Positions 1-7,593 of a stretch of 57,141 bases of DNA are shown piece after piece. The notes beneath the pieces are model-generated. The model was not told where the DNA came from and did no database searches. It was given only the letters and a program-made list of their open reading frames with translations. This DNA comes from TMED69 sp036130055 (GTDB lineage: Bacteria; Pseudomonadota; Gammaproteobacteria; Ga0077536): positions 1-57,141 of the forward strand of contig JAYYOR010000036.1 of assembly GCA_036130055.1 (NCBI GenBank), in the 5' to 3' direction. Position numbers and translations under genes: made by a program. Within the stretch, counting starts at the first letter, position 1. Each line of letters starts with the position of its first letter.

Positions 1-512
1 GCTTCTCCAGCCCATAGATGGCTCATATACATGAATCCATCAATTTTAGTTTCCATTACTTGTTTTGATTCATCGAGTCTTTCTATGAAGTCTCGACGAA
101 CACGCGCTCTTCTCTCCCTTCTGCTTTCGCCTTCTTTTTCAGGTAAGGCACGGCCAAATCTGTATCCCGCTTCACTTAGTCCCGAATTACAAATAAGAAT
201 ATCTGGCCCTTTACCACCCATTTGCTCTTTAACAAAGCCTCTTGAAGCCCACAAATCTCTAGTATTTGTAACATCTGCTTGCATTGCAAAAACATCAAAT
301 CCTTGAGCTCGCATGGCGTCAACCATCTCAAACCCATCCCGATAGCTACTATGAAAAAGAATACCAACGGTCTTTGCCCCATTTAGAAGTGATCCGAGTG
401 CAAGTGCTTGGCCCAAACCACCGTTCTTGCCAGAACCGGTTATGAGCACTCGCTTGCCAGAGAATGTTTTTTTATTGAAGTTAAATTTTTGAATATCAAC
501 ATCAAAGCTCAT
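1..512 (-). CDS. Short-chain dehydrogenase/reductase (SDR), 3' part outside the window
   Basis: The reading frame starts at the ATG at 510-512 on the minus strand and runs open through the window edge, giving about 170 N-terminal residues. It shows an SDR Rossmann start, with the nucleotide-binding glycine motif ITGSGKNGGLGQA, a conserved Asp in QADVTN and an NAG-like NSG in ILICNSG. A long Arg/Glu-rich insert (PEKEGESRRERRARVRR) follows before the expected catalytic Ser-Tyr-Lys region, which lies outside the window. An AGAGG ribosome site sits at good spacing before the ATG. The gene lies 29 bases downstream of the nucleotidase on the same strand, so co-transcription is likely. Substrate is unknown. 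An NAD(P)H-dependent oxidoreductase is certain only at family level. Confidence 0.8.
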   Translation of the reverse strand, partial: MSFDVDIQKFNFNKKTFSGKRVLITGSGKNGGLGQALALGSLLNGAKTVGILFHSSYRDGFEMVDAMRAQGFDVFAMQADVTNTRDLWASRGFVKEQMGGKGPDILICNSGLSEAGYRFGRALPEKEGESRRERRARVRRDFIERLDESKQVMETKIDGFMYMSHLWAGE

Positions 513-541
513 TTATATTACCTCTTTATAACTTACGAAGA

Positions 542-1549
542 TTATATATAGTTTTTAATAGATCTGATAATTAACTCATGATGTTCTTTATGAGTGCATA
601 CAATTCCTTTGTTGTTTTTAAGTTCATCACCGCAACTAAAATTAAGTTTTTTTCCGTTGATATCTGAAACCCGCAATCCTGCCTCCTCGGCTATTATAGA
701 TCCGGCAGCATGATCCCATATTTTTTCTTTATAGTAATCAGATGTGGGAACTCTTAAATAAATGTGGCCCTGTCCTCTGGCCACAACGGCATATTTTACC
801 TGTGAGTCTAGTTTTATTGATTTATTTTGTATACTAAGAGATTTTAGTATGGTTTTGGTTAGACTATGTTTTGAATGAGCTGCCTCAACTGATTCACATA
901 GCCTTAGTTTTTCTAGTGGGATCTTCTTGTTGCCAAAAACCGGTTGGCAGTCAGAAAATGGGTTGTCGAGAGATGTACTCCAAGCGCCGAGACCTTTGAC
1001 TGCAAATAGTAGTGAGCCTCTAGCATTTACTTCCTCAGGGTCACCCGAACAATCAGGGTTTAAATTAGGACAACCTAAAATACCCACTTTAATTTCGCCA
1101 TTTTCTATATAAGCCAAAGAAATTGAATATTGTTGACCGCGAATAAACCCTTTTGTGCCGTCTATTGGGTCTAATGTCCAGAATTTTTGAGGGTTTCTGT
1201 TACCTTTCCCGTAATCGATAGCAATTCTTAATCGAGAATCAGTTGTTATTTCAAGAAAACCTTCAACAAAAGCTAGTATACTAGCTATAATTTTTTGATC
1301 CTTAAGGTTTGCACTCTCTTCTTCCGCGACTATATTAATGTCTTTCGAAAAATTATGAGATATTACACCATTTATCACGCTTTGTGCGGCAAAATCTGCG
1401 ATGGTTACGGGACTGCTGTCTTTTTTTGTTAAAATATCGTCTGCGCAAAGTGAAGCTTGAATCTTTCTTGTTATTTTACTCGCACTAGATACGGCGGTTA
1501 AACCTAATTTCAGCTCTGCATCGTGTTGGCCAAATTTGTTGTCTTCCAA
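542..1549 (-). CDS. 3'(2'),5'-bisphosphate nucleotidase, HAL2/SAL1 family
   Basis: This is a Mg-dependent, lithium-sensitive-type phosphatase of the inositol monophosphatase superfamily. It probably turns 3'-phosphoadenosine 5'-phosphate (PAP) into AMP, clearing the by-product of sulfate assimilation and of carrier-protein phosphopantetheinylation. Visible motifs in order are SPVTIADFAAQ, the metal-binding VAEEES, the diagnostic DPIDGTKGF, and WDHAAGSIIAEEAG near the C-terminus. At 335 residues it is longer than CysQ of E. coli (about 246) and resembles the eukaryotic HAL2/SAL1 branch, which also occurs in various bacteria. It is transcribed away from acs and leads into the SDR gene. Family assignment is firm. 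PAP as substrate is inferred from the family, and inositol phosphates remain possible. Confidence 0.88.
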   Translation of the reverse strand: MEDNKFGQHDAELKLGLTAVSSASKITRKIQASLCADDILTKKDSSPVTIADFAAQSVINGVISHNFSKDINIVAEEESANLKDQKIIASILAFVEGFLEITTDSRLRIAIDYGKGNRNPQKFWTLDPIDGTKGFIRGQQYSISLAYIENGEIKVGILGCPNLNPDCSGDPEEVNARGSLLFAVKGLGAWSTSLDNPFSDCQPVFGNKKIPLEKLRLCESVEAAHSKHSLTKTILKSLSIQNKSIKLDSQVKYAVVARGQGHIYLRVPTSDYYKEKIWDHAAGSIIAEEAGLRVSDINGKKLNFSCGDELKNNKGIVCTHKEHHELIIRSIKNYI

Positions 1550-1583
1550 TTGAATTTCCTATATTTTTAATATGTTGTAAATT

Positions 1584-1605
1584 TTTTATCTCGTATGAGA
1601 TAAAA
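1584..1605. repeat. Perfect inverted repeat in the nucleotidase/acs divergent region
   Basis: The arms TTTTATCTC and GAGATAAAA (9 bp) flank a 4-base GTAT loop. It lies between two divergent gene starts, so it is not at a gene end and is more likely an operator or a 5' UTR hairpin than a terminator. Confidence 0.6.
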
Positions 1606-1606
1606 G

Positions 1607-1622
1607 GGTCTAGACTTAGACC
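1607..1622. repeat. Second inverted repeat, directly after the first
   Basis: The arms GGTCTA and TAGACC flank a 4-base GACT loop, one base after the previous repeat and 81 bases before the chosen acs start. The pair could be two adjacent protein-binding sites or tandem hairpins in the acs leader. No -35/-10 pair stood out clearly here. Confidence 0.55.
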
Positions 1623-1703
1623 GCCAAATCTAACACCATTAAGTACTAGTTTATCAATTTTAAAATTTTGATGCCGGGTCGTAAAGAGGGAGGACTATAT
1701 CGT

Positions 1704-3644
1704 ATGACAGAGGAAAAGCTTTATCCTATTTTTCCGGAGATTTCTGAAAATACTCATTTAACAGAACAGCAATATGCAGCAGATTACGCCAGATCGATCG
1801 CTGACCCCGATCAATTTTGGTCAGATAAAGCTCGCGAGTTTATAACGTGGGATAAATTATGGACTAACGTATCTGATGTGGATTTTGCAACGGCTGAGAT
1901 TAAGTGGTTCGTAGACGCAAAATTAAATGTCTCAAAAAATTGTCTTGACCGTCATTTGGAATATAATAGCGAAAAAATCGCCATTATTTGGGAAGGCGAC
2001 AATCCTGAAGAAAGCAGAACAATTACCTACTCTGAACTTTATGAGGAGGTCTGCAGGTTTTCTAATGCATTAAAAAGACGTGGTGTAAAAAAGGGCGATA
2101 GGGTCTCAATTTATATGCCAATGATTCCAGAGGCTGCGATAGCGATGTTAGCTTGTACAAGGATCGGCGCGATACATTCTGTTGTTTTTGGAGGCTTCTC
2201 TCCAGATGCCTTGAAGGATAGAATCCTTGATTCAGGCTGCAGTGTTGTTGTTACAGCAGATGAGGGTCTAAGAGGCGGTAAAGTTATACCTTTAAAAAAT
2301 AATGTTGATTCGGCTTTACTATCGTGTCCTGACGTTAAAGTTGTATTTGTTGTTAATCGGACTGGAGGCAATATAAACTGGGTAGAAAAACGAGATGTAT
2401 GGTACTACGATGCTGTTAGTTTGGAATCAGCTGAATGTGAACCAGAATCAATGTCATCGGAAGATCCTCTTTTTATTCTTTATACGTCTGGTTCCACGGG
2501 CAAGCCAAAAGGGGTTCTCCACACAACCGGTGGTTACATTCTATATGCAGCGATGACCCATCACTATGTTTTTGATCATAGGAGTAATGATATTTATTGG
2601 TGTACTGCTGATGTTGGATGGGTGACAGGACACAGTTATATCGTTTACGGGCCATTGGCAAATTGTGCTACTACTTTAATGTTCGAGGGTGTTCCCAATT
2701 ATCCAGATGCTAGCAGATGTTGGCAAATAATAGACAAGTACGGTGTAAATGTTTTTTATACTGCGCCCACAGCACTAAGGGCACTAATGGGTCAGGGTGA
2801 TGAGTTTGTTGATTCGACTAATAGAGAATCGCTTAGGATACTGGGTACAGTCGGCGAGCCTATTAATCCTGAGGCGTGGGAATGGTATTTTAGGGTCGTT
2901 GGTCGAAGTAAATGCCCCATTGTTGATACATGGTGGCAAACAGAAACAGGGGGGATTCTAATAACTCCTCTGCCTGGTGCAACTAAATTAAAACCGGGGT
3001 CTGCTACAAGGCCTTTTTTTGGCATTCACCCCGTGATTCTTAGTGAAGAGGGAAAAGAAATAGAAGGTGAAGCTACTGGTGCGCTTGCAATTAAAAAATC
3101 ATGGCCTGGTCAGATGCGAACAGTTTATCATGACCATCAAAGATTTATTGATACTTATTTTTCAACCTTCAAAGGGTATTATTTCACAGGAGATGGCGCA
3201 AGGAGAGACAGCGATGGCTATTTTTGGATCACAGGAAGGATGGATGATGTGATAAATGTGTCTGGCCACCGTATGGGAACCGCGGAAGTTGAAAGCGCTC
3301 TTGTCCTTCACGAAGACGTGTCAGAAGCAGCTGTAGTCGGATATCCTCATAAAATAAAAGGACAGGGGATATACGCGTATGTGACTTTGATGCGTTCAGT
3401 TTCCCCTAACCTAGATTTAGAAAAAGCTTTAAAAGAACTTGTGCGGAAGGAAATTGGTGCTATAGCAATTCCAGATATAATCCAATGGACCCCAGAACTT
3501 CCCAAAACTCGTTCTGGTAAAATTATGCGAAGAATACTACGAAAAGTTGCCTCCCAAGAATTTGAGCAACTTGGCGATACGAGTACCCTTGCAGATTCGG
3601 CGGTTGTTAAAAACCTAATAACTGAAAGACAGAAATTCAGTTAA
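1704..3644 (+). CDS. acs: Acetyl-CoA synthetase (AMP-forming)
   Basis: Acs activates acetate to acetyl-CoA through acetyl-AMP in the cytoplasm, feeding the TCA cycle and PHA synthesis. The adenylate-forming motifs are clear: YTSGSTGKPKG near residue 260, WWQTETGG near 410, YFTGDGARRDSDGYFWITGRMDDVINVSGHR, and the C-terminal PKTRSGKIMRR whose Lys (about 606) is the residue acetylated in this family. I chose the ATG at 1704 (646 residues; E. coli Acs has 652) because GAGGGAGGA at 1686-1694 is a strong ribosome site at 9-base spacing. An in-frame ATG at 1668 would add 12 atypical residues. The unknown 128-residue gene starts 11 bases downstream, followed by PHA synthase, suggesting an acetate-to-storage operon. 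Confidence 0.95.
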   Translation: MTEEKLYPIFPEISENTHLTEQQYAADYARSIADPDQFWSDKAREFITWDKLWTNVSDVDFATAEIKWFVDAKLNVSKNCLDRHLEYNSEKIAIIWEGDNPEESRTITYSELYEEVCRFSNALKRRGVKKGDRVSIYMPMIPEAAIAMLACTRIGAIHSVVFGGFSPDALKDRILDSGCSVVVTADEGLRGGKVIPLKNNVDSALLSCPDVKVVFVVNRTGGNINWVEKRDVWYYDAVSLESAECEPESMSSEDPLFILYTSGSTGKPKGVLHTTGGYILYAAMTHHYVFDHRSNDIYWCTADVGWVTGHSYIVYGPLANCATTLMFEGVPNYPDASRCWQIIDKYGVNVFYTAPTALRALMGQGDEFVDSTNRESLRILGTVGEPINPEAWEWYFRVVGRSKCPIVDTWWQTETGGILITPLPGATKLKPGSATRPFFGIHPVILSEEGKEIEGEATGALAIKKSWPGQMRTVYHDHQRFIDTYFSTFKGYYFTGDGARRDSDGYFWITGRMDDVINVSGHRMGTAEVESALVLHEDVSEAAVVGYPHKIKGQGIYAYVTLMRSVSPNLDLEKALKELVRKEIGAIAIPDIIQWTPELPKTRSGKIMRRILRKVASQEFEQLGDTSTLADSAVVKNLITERQKFS

Positions 3645-3655
3645 TTTAAAAAGAA

Positions 3656-4042
3656 GTGACTGAAAAACTCATAAATTCTAAGTTTGAAAAAAATCAGCGT
3701 GTTGATTTACACATTTTATTTGGTTTCCTTGCAAACAAGATTATGGCCGGAGAGATTTATGATGAGCGTTCATTAAATCAATTTATTAATAATTTTTCAG
3801 ATAGAGTTGAGGATGGTGAGGAGCTTAGAATTGTTTTTAATACTTATTTGGTTAATCTCTTAGAGGGAAGCTTAATTAAATCTTCAGGAGAAAATACGAG
3901 GTTTCCGGTTGTGAATGCAATGCTAACTTATTTAGAAAACAATTATATCGATGACATTCATTTAGGAAATTTTTCTAAGAATTTAGGCTCAATTATTAAT
4001 AAATGGTTGAAATATTCGAGTTCAATCATTTCGTCGAATTAA
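3656..4042 (+). CDS. Unrecognised 128-residue protein between acs and phaC
   Basis: I do not recognise this family. The frame begins with GTG at 3656, 11 bases after acs, and ends 25 bases before phaC, so it is probably in the same operon. The protein is charged and predicted by eye to be mainly helical. It has no signal peptide, no membrane segment, no Cys and no metal motif. Class III PHA synthases normally need a partner subunit, PhaE, and class IV enzymes need a small PhaR subunit (unrelated to the repressor PhaR). The position here is suggestive, but length and sequence do not look like PhaE. A role in PHA synthesis is inferred from context only. The ribosome site (AAAGAAG) is weak and close to the start. 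Confidence 0.7.
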   Translation: MTEKLINSKFEKNQRVDLHILFGFLANKIMAGEIYDERSLNQFINNFSDRVEDGEELRIVFNTYLVNLLEGSLIKSSGENTRFPVVNAMLTYLENNYIDDIHLGNFSKNLGSIINKWLKYSSSIISSN

Positions 4043-4067
4043 TTCTAATCATCCTTATACAGAAAAA

Positions 4068-5153
4068 ATGGACGATGACATATTAAAGAAATTTTTGGAT
4101 GAATGTAGAGACATAGCTGATGGACTTAGCGACTTAGGATCAAAAACCCCATCAAGTAGTAGAGAACCTCCTTTTAATCGCAATTTAGTATGTGAACAAG
4201 AGGATTATTATTTATATCGTTATCAATCAATAAATGAAAAAGTCGATCGCTCAAAACAAAAATACTTCAAAACAATTTTAATTGTTTATTCATTAATTAA
4301 TAGAGCTACAATTGTCGATCTTGAGAGAAATAAGTCATTTGTTGGTGATTTGCTCGAATCGGGCCATGATATTTACCTCTTAGATTGGAAAGAATTTGGT
4401 TCCGGAGCAAAAAAATTATCGTTGGCCGATTATTCCTTTCGTTTCATCGATGAGTGTGTACAGGCGATAAAAGCTTTAACTAATTTTTCTAATATCAATT
4501 TGGTCGGACTCTGCCAGGGAGGTGTTTTTTCGTTATTATATGCCCTCAAACATAAAAGCGAAATTAACAGTTTAGCTTTAATCTCTACTCCAATAGATTT
4601 TAAAACAGAAAGAGATACGATGTCTAAAATTTTGAATCATTTAGACCTTAATCTTTTAAAGTCTATACCCTACATAAGCGGTTCGATGTTGAACTCATTT
4701 TTTAATATGCTTGCGCCCTATTCAAATTTACAAAAAAAATATCTGACCCTACTAGAGAGGCAAAAAGATCCCGAATTCGTAGAACGATTTTATTTGATGG
4801 AAAATTGGAGATGGGATAGTCCAAATGTCTCCGGATCGGTTTTGGCCGAATTTATAGATGTTTTTTATATCAAGAATTCCTTCATAGATGGTATTGTTAA
4901 AGTGAACGGTAATGAATTGAAGATCGGGTCAAAACTGAATTTTCCAATTTTGAATTTATACGGTTTAAGAGATAGGCTTGTTCCCCCTGAATCATCCCAG
5001 GCATTATCTCGCCTTCTCGATGGTGAAATCAACTATTCAGAGCTTGGATTTGATTGTGGGCATATAGGTATGTATGTCAGTCGGAAGGGTGAGAAAAGTC
5101 CTGGCAGAACTATTGGATCATGGCTCGGCCAGGACATTTCTGATAAGATTTAG
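4068..5153 (+). CDS. phaC: Poly(3-hydroxyalkanoate) synthase, class III/IV-type PhaC
   Basis: PhaC polymerises (R)-3-hydroxyacyl-CoA into PHA at the granule surface. It has 361 residues, the length of class III/IV catalytic subunits (class I/II are near 600). The alpha/beta-hydrolase triad is complete: Cys149 in the lipase-like box GLCQGG, Asp302 in LRDRLVPP and His332 in DCGHIGMYV. The Cys and Asp positions match the numbering I recall for the Allochromatium vinosum class III enzyme. DIYLLDWKEFG and the early QEDYYLYRY stretch also fit. No PhaE-like gene is visible. The neighbour upstream is an unknown 128-residue protein. The stop codon interlocks with the convergent phasin stop (TTAG, 5150-5153). 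Class is inferred from length and sequence. Confidence 0.92.
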   Translation: MDDDILKKFLDECRDIADGLSDLGSKTPSSSREPPFNRNLVCEQEDYYLYRYQSINEKVDRSKQKYFKTILIVYSLINRATIVDLERNKSFVGDLLESGHDIYLLDWKEFGSGAKKLSLADYSFRFIDECVQAIKALTNFSNINLVGLCQGGVFSLLYALKHKSEINSLALISTPIDFKTERDTMSKILNHLDLNLLKSIPYISGSMLNSFFNMLAPYSNLQKKYLTLLERQKDPEFVERFYLMENWRWDSPNVSGSVLAEFIDVFYIKNSFIDGIVKVNGNELKIGSKLNFPILNLYGLRDRLVPPESSQALSRLLDGEINYSELGFDCGHIGMYVSRKGEKSPGRTIGSWLGQDISDKI

Positions 5154-5563
5154 GCTGTTTTTGCAGCTTTTTTAGTGGTTTTTTTTGTTTTTTCAGTTGT
5201 AAATGGGTAAAAAGTATCCAATTCCGTTGAACTTTTTAATCCTTCAATTCCTTTTTCAAACCAACCCTGATATTCAGACCGAGCATTATTCATAATGGTC
5301 GCCGTGGATTTTGCAGCGTCGAATATTGATTCGTTGTATTTTGCAAGAAATCCAGTTTGAATTGATACTACATCCGGTATTTCTTTAGTTTCTGATAGCC
5401 CGTCTGCTACTGCGGTTCCGGCCTCGATCAGGGAGGTGGCAAGTTGCATGTTGGTTTCAGCGAATTTTTCGATCATTGAAGAATTGATGGTTTCCAGATC
5501 TTTTGAAGCTTCAATCGCTGAATCGGTAAGATCTTTAAAATTTTTCATAAAGTTTGTATCCAT
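5150..5563 (-). CDS. phaP: Phasin (PHA granule-associated protein)
   Basis: Phasins coat PHA granules and control their size and number. This 137-residue protein is helical and Ala/Ser/Glu-rich with no signal peptide. The stretch NMQLATSLIEAGTAVADG and the segment around EYQGWFEKGIEGLK are typical of the phasin_2 type, and it ends in a Lys/Thr/Ala-rich tail (TEKTKKTTKKAAKTA) like those of other phasins. An AAGGTGA ribosome site precedes the ATG. It is convergent with phaC and downstream of phaR, and has its own promoter overlapped by TGC-box palindromes (5583-5607), so PhaR repression that is relieved when polymer accumulates is strongly suggested. Confidence 0.85.
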   Translation of the reverse strand: MDTNFMKNFKDLTDSAIEASKDLETINSSMIEKFAETNMQLATSLIEAGTAVADGLSETKEIPDVVSIQTGFLAKYNESIFDAAKSTATIMNNARSEYQGWFEKGIEGLKSSTELDTFYPFTTEKTKKTTKKAAKTA

Positions 5564-5582
5564 AAATCACCTTTTTGTGCGT

Positions 5583-5607
5583 TGCAATATATATTGCATT
5601 GCAATAT
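5583..5607. promoter_or_regulatory. Probable PhaR operator overlapping the phasin promoter
   Basis: Two overlapping palindromes share a central half-site. One is the perfect 16-bp TGCAATATATATTGCA (5583-5598). The other has 7-bp arms, ATATTGC and GCAATAT, around ATT (5591-5607), which contains TTGC-N3-GCAA. PhaR proteins are reported to bind TGC-rich inverted sites of the form CTGC-N3/4-GCAG. The site covers the proposed -10 and start region of the phasin promoter. The phaR gene is adjacent. Confidence 0.75.
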
Positions 5608-5631
5608 AAAACTAAATTATGGAAATATCAA
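5603..5631 (-). promoter_or_regulatory. Sigma70-type promoter for the phasin gene
   Basis: On the minus strand TTGATA (-35, 5626-5631) and TATATT (-10, 5603-5608) are separated by exactly 17 bases. Each matches 5 of 6 consensus positions. The -10 lies inside the PhaR-type palindrome, a classic arrangement for repression. Confidence 0.7.
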
Positions 5632-5643
5632 GCTTTTCTTTGG

Positions 5644-6129
5644 CTAATTCCTGTTTTTTTTATCTTCAGAAGCATTATCAACGCTTTTTAGGAAGTTTTC
5701 TTGCATTTCTTTCCAAATCTCCATGTTGGTCTTGGTCATCTTGGTGATGAGAGCCGACATTGGATTCGACGTTATCGCTTCTTCCATTTGAGCATTGAGG
5801 ATTTTTTGCTGTTCGCAAAACATTTCGATAGTTTTATTGAGAAAGCTTCCGGCTAGCTGCTGATTAGGATTGCCATAAATTCCGATTAACTTATGTAATA
5901 ATTCGGCTGAGAATAGTGGCTCTCCCTCTTTTTCTTCCTGCTCCAATATAATTTGGAGAAGGACGGAACGGGTTATATCTTCTTCGCTTTTCTGGTCAAT
6001 AACTGCAAATTCTTTCTGGCTTATTACGAGTTCTCGTAAATCATAAAGCGTCACATACTTGCTTTCTTCCGTGTCATATAGGCGTCTATTCGGATATTTT
6101 TTAATAATTCTGGTTTTAGATTTTTTCAT
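5644..6129 (-). CDS. phaR: PHA synthesis repressor PhaR
   Basis: PhaR is a DNA-binding repressor of phasin (and sometimes phaC) genes that also binds PHA granules and so senses polymer. The 161-residue protein has the diagnostic N-terminal PHB_acc_N domain, with RIIKKYPNRRLYDTEESKYVTL at residues 7-28 followed by VIDQKSEEDITRSVLLQIILEQE. A PHB_acc region follows (LHKLIGIYGNPNQQLAGSFLNKTIEMF). The C-terminal part is Met/Lys/Glu-rich and helical. It starts 37 bases after lpdA on the same strand, so it may be read from the sucAB-lpdA transcript. Its likely target is the palindrome upstream of the phasin gene. This is not the unrelated PhaR subunit of Bacillus class IV synthases. Confidence 0.93.
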   Translation of the reverse strand: MKKSKTRIIKKYPNRRLYDTEESKYVTLYDLRELVISQKEFAVIDQKSEEDITRSVLLQIILEQEEKEGEPLFSAELLHKLIGIYGNPNQQLAGSFLNKTIEMFCEQQKILNAQMEEAITSNPMSALITKMTKTNMEIWKEMQENFLKSVDNASEDKKNRN

Positions 6130-6166
6130 TTTTAAACTTTCTCCGTATCCGAATTAACGCTATTAA

Positions 6167-7591
6167 CTAATAGTGTATTGGTTTCTGATAGGCTGCAAGC
6201 GCAGCCTCATGGACCGATTCGGAAAGGGTGGGATGGCCGTGAATTATGCGTGCAAGATCTTCTGCGCTTGAACCAAACTCCATGGCAACCACTGCTTCAG
6301 AAATCAGTTCAGACGCGTTTGCTCCGATGATATGTACACCCATTATCATATCTGTCTCAGCATTCGTAACAACCTTGACAAATCCTTCTGTCTCTCCCAT
6401 TGCATGGCTTCTCCCACTCGCAATGAAAGGAAATTTGCCAGATTTTACTTTCTGACCCTCCAGTATGCATTCTTGTTCGGTTTTTCCGACCCATGCTATT
6501 TCAGGCCAAGTGTAAATGATCCACGGAACATTAGTTTGGTGAAAACCTTTATTATTTCGGCCTAAAGCAATCTGTTCGACTATTTTGATACCTTCTTCAC
6601 TGGCTTTGTGCGCAAGCATAGCGCCCCCTATACAATCTCCGGCCGCATAAACATTATTTTCGATTGCTCTAAAATTATTATCCACCAAGATAAAGCCTTT
6701 TTCATCTAATTGTAACCCACAGTTGTCTTTGCAAATATCGTCAGTATTCGGTTTTCTTCCTACTGCAACTACCACCTTATCAAATTTTTCTTGAGTCTCT
6801 GAACCATTGTGATCAAACGTTACTGAGACTTTGTTTCGCAAAACTTCGCAGGATCTAACTTTTGAGTTTAATTTAATTTTTAGTCCTTGTTTTAACATTA
6901 TTTTTTTTGTTTCAGTTGCTATATCCTTATCAGCTACAGATAAGAAATCGGGCATGGCTTCAAGAATCGTGACTTCTGAGCCGAGTCTTCGCCATACGCT
7001 ACCCAATTCGAGTCCAATAACTCCGGAACCAATAACACACAATTTTTTAGGAACCTCTTGAAAATGAATAGCCCCGCTTGAATCAAAAATATACTTGTTA
7101 TCAACAGGAATGTTCGGCAGGCTAATAGGCAACGACCCGACCGTAATCAATATATTGGTCGATTCTAAAATTTGTTCGACCCCGTCATGTCCGATAACTA
7201 AGGTTTTGGTTTTTGAGGCGAGTTTGCCTTTGCCCTTGAACCACGAGACTTTATTTTTGTTAAATAATGCAGCAATTCCTGATGTGAGTTGACTGACCAC
7301 TTTATCTTTCCGTTCTTGCATCTGGGGAATATTTATGGTGACCTCTCCGTAAATACCATGCGAACCCGCATGTTTTGACATAAATTCATAGTGATGGGAG
7401 CTGTCAAGAAGAGATTTTGAGGGGATACAACCAACATTCAAGCAAGTCCCGCCCAAAGCAGGTTTACCGTCGACACTCAATTGGCTATCTACACAGGCTG
7501 TTTTTAATCCAAGTTGAGCCGCTTTGATCGCCGAGACATAACCCGCCGGTCCTCCACCTATGACTACTAGATCAAATTTTTCTTCTTTCAT
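6167..7591 (-). CDS. lpdA: Dihydrolipoyl dehydrogenase (E3)
   Basis: This FAD enzyme reoxidises dihydrolipoamide on the 2-oxoglutarate dehydrogenase complex and passes electrons to NAD+. It has the FAD motif VVIGGGPAGY near the N-terminus and the redox-active disulfide GGTCLNVGC (Cys50/Cys55). It also has a second Rossmann motif, CVIGSGVIGLELGS, and the C-terminal His-Glu pair in HGHPTLSESVHEA. Its 474 residues are normal for the family. It begins 2 bases after the sucB stop, so translation is coupled, and the complex is encoded as a complete E1-E2-E3 unit. It may also serve pyruvate dehydrogenase or the glycine cleavage system, whose genes are not in the window. Confidence 0.96.
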   Translation of the reverse strand: MKEEKFDLVVIGGGPAGYVSAIKAAQLGLKTACVDSQLSVDGKPALGGTCLNVGCIPSKSLLDSSHHYEFMSKHAGSHGIYGEVTINIPQMQERKDKVVSQLTSGIAALFNKNKVSWFKGKGKLASKTKTLVIGHDGVEQILESTNILITVGSLPISLPNIPVDNKYIFDSSGAIHFQEVPKKLCVIGSGVIGLELGSVWRRLGSEVTILEAMPDFLSVADKDIATETKKIMLKQGLKIKLNSKVRSCEVLRNKVSVTFDHNGSETQEKFDKVVVAVGRKPNTDDICKDNCGLQLDEKGFILVDNNFRAIENNVYAAGDCIGGAMLAHKASEEGIKIVEQIALGRNNKGFHQTNVPWIIYTWPEIAWVGKTEQECILEGQKVKSGKFPFIASGRSHAMGETEGFVKVVTNAETDMIMGVHIIGANASELISEAVVAMEFGSSAEDLARIIHGHPTLSESVHEAALAAYQKPIHY

Positions 7592-7593
7592 AA

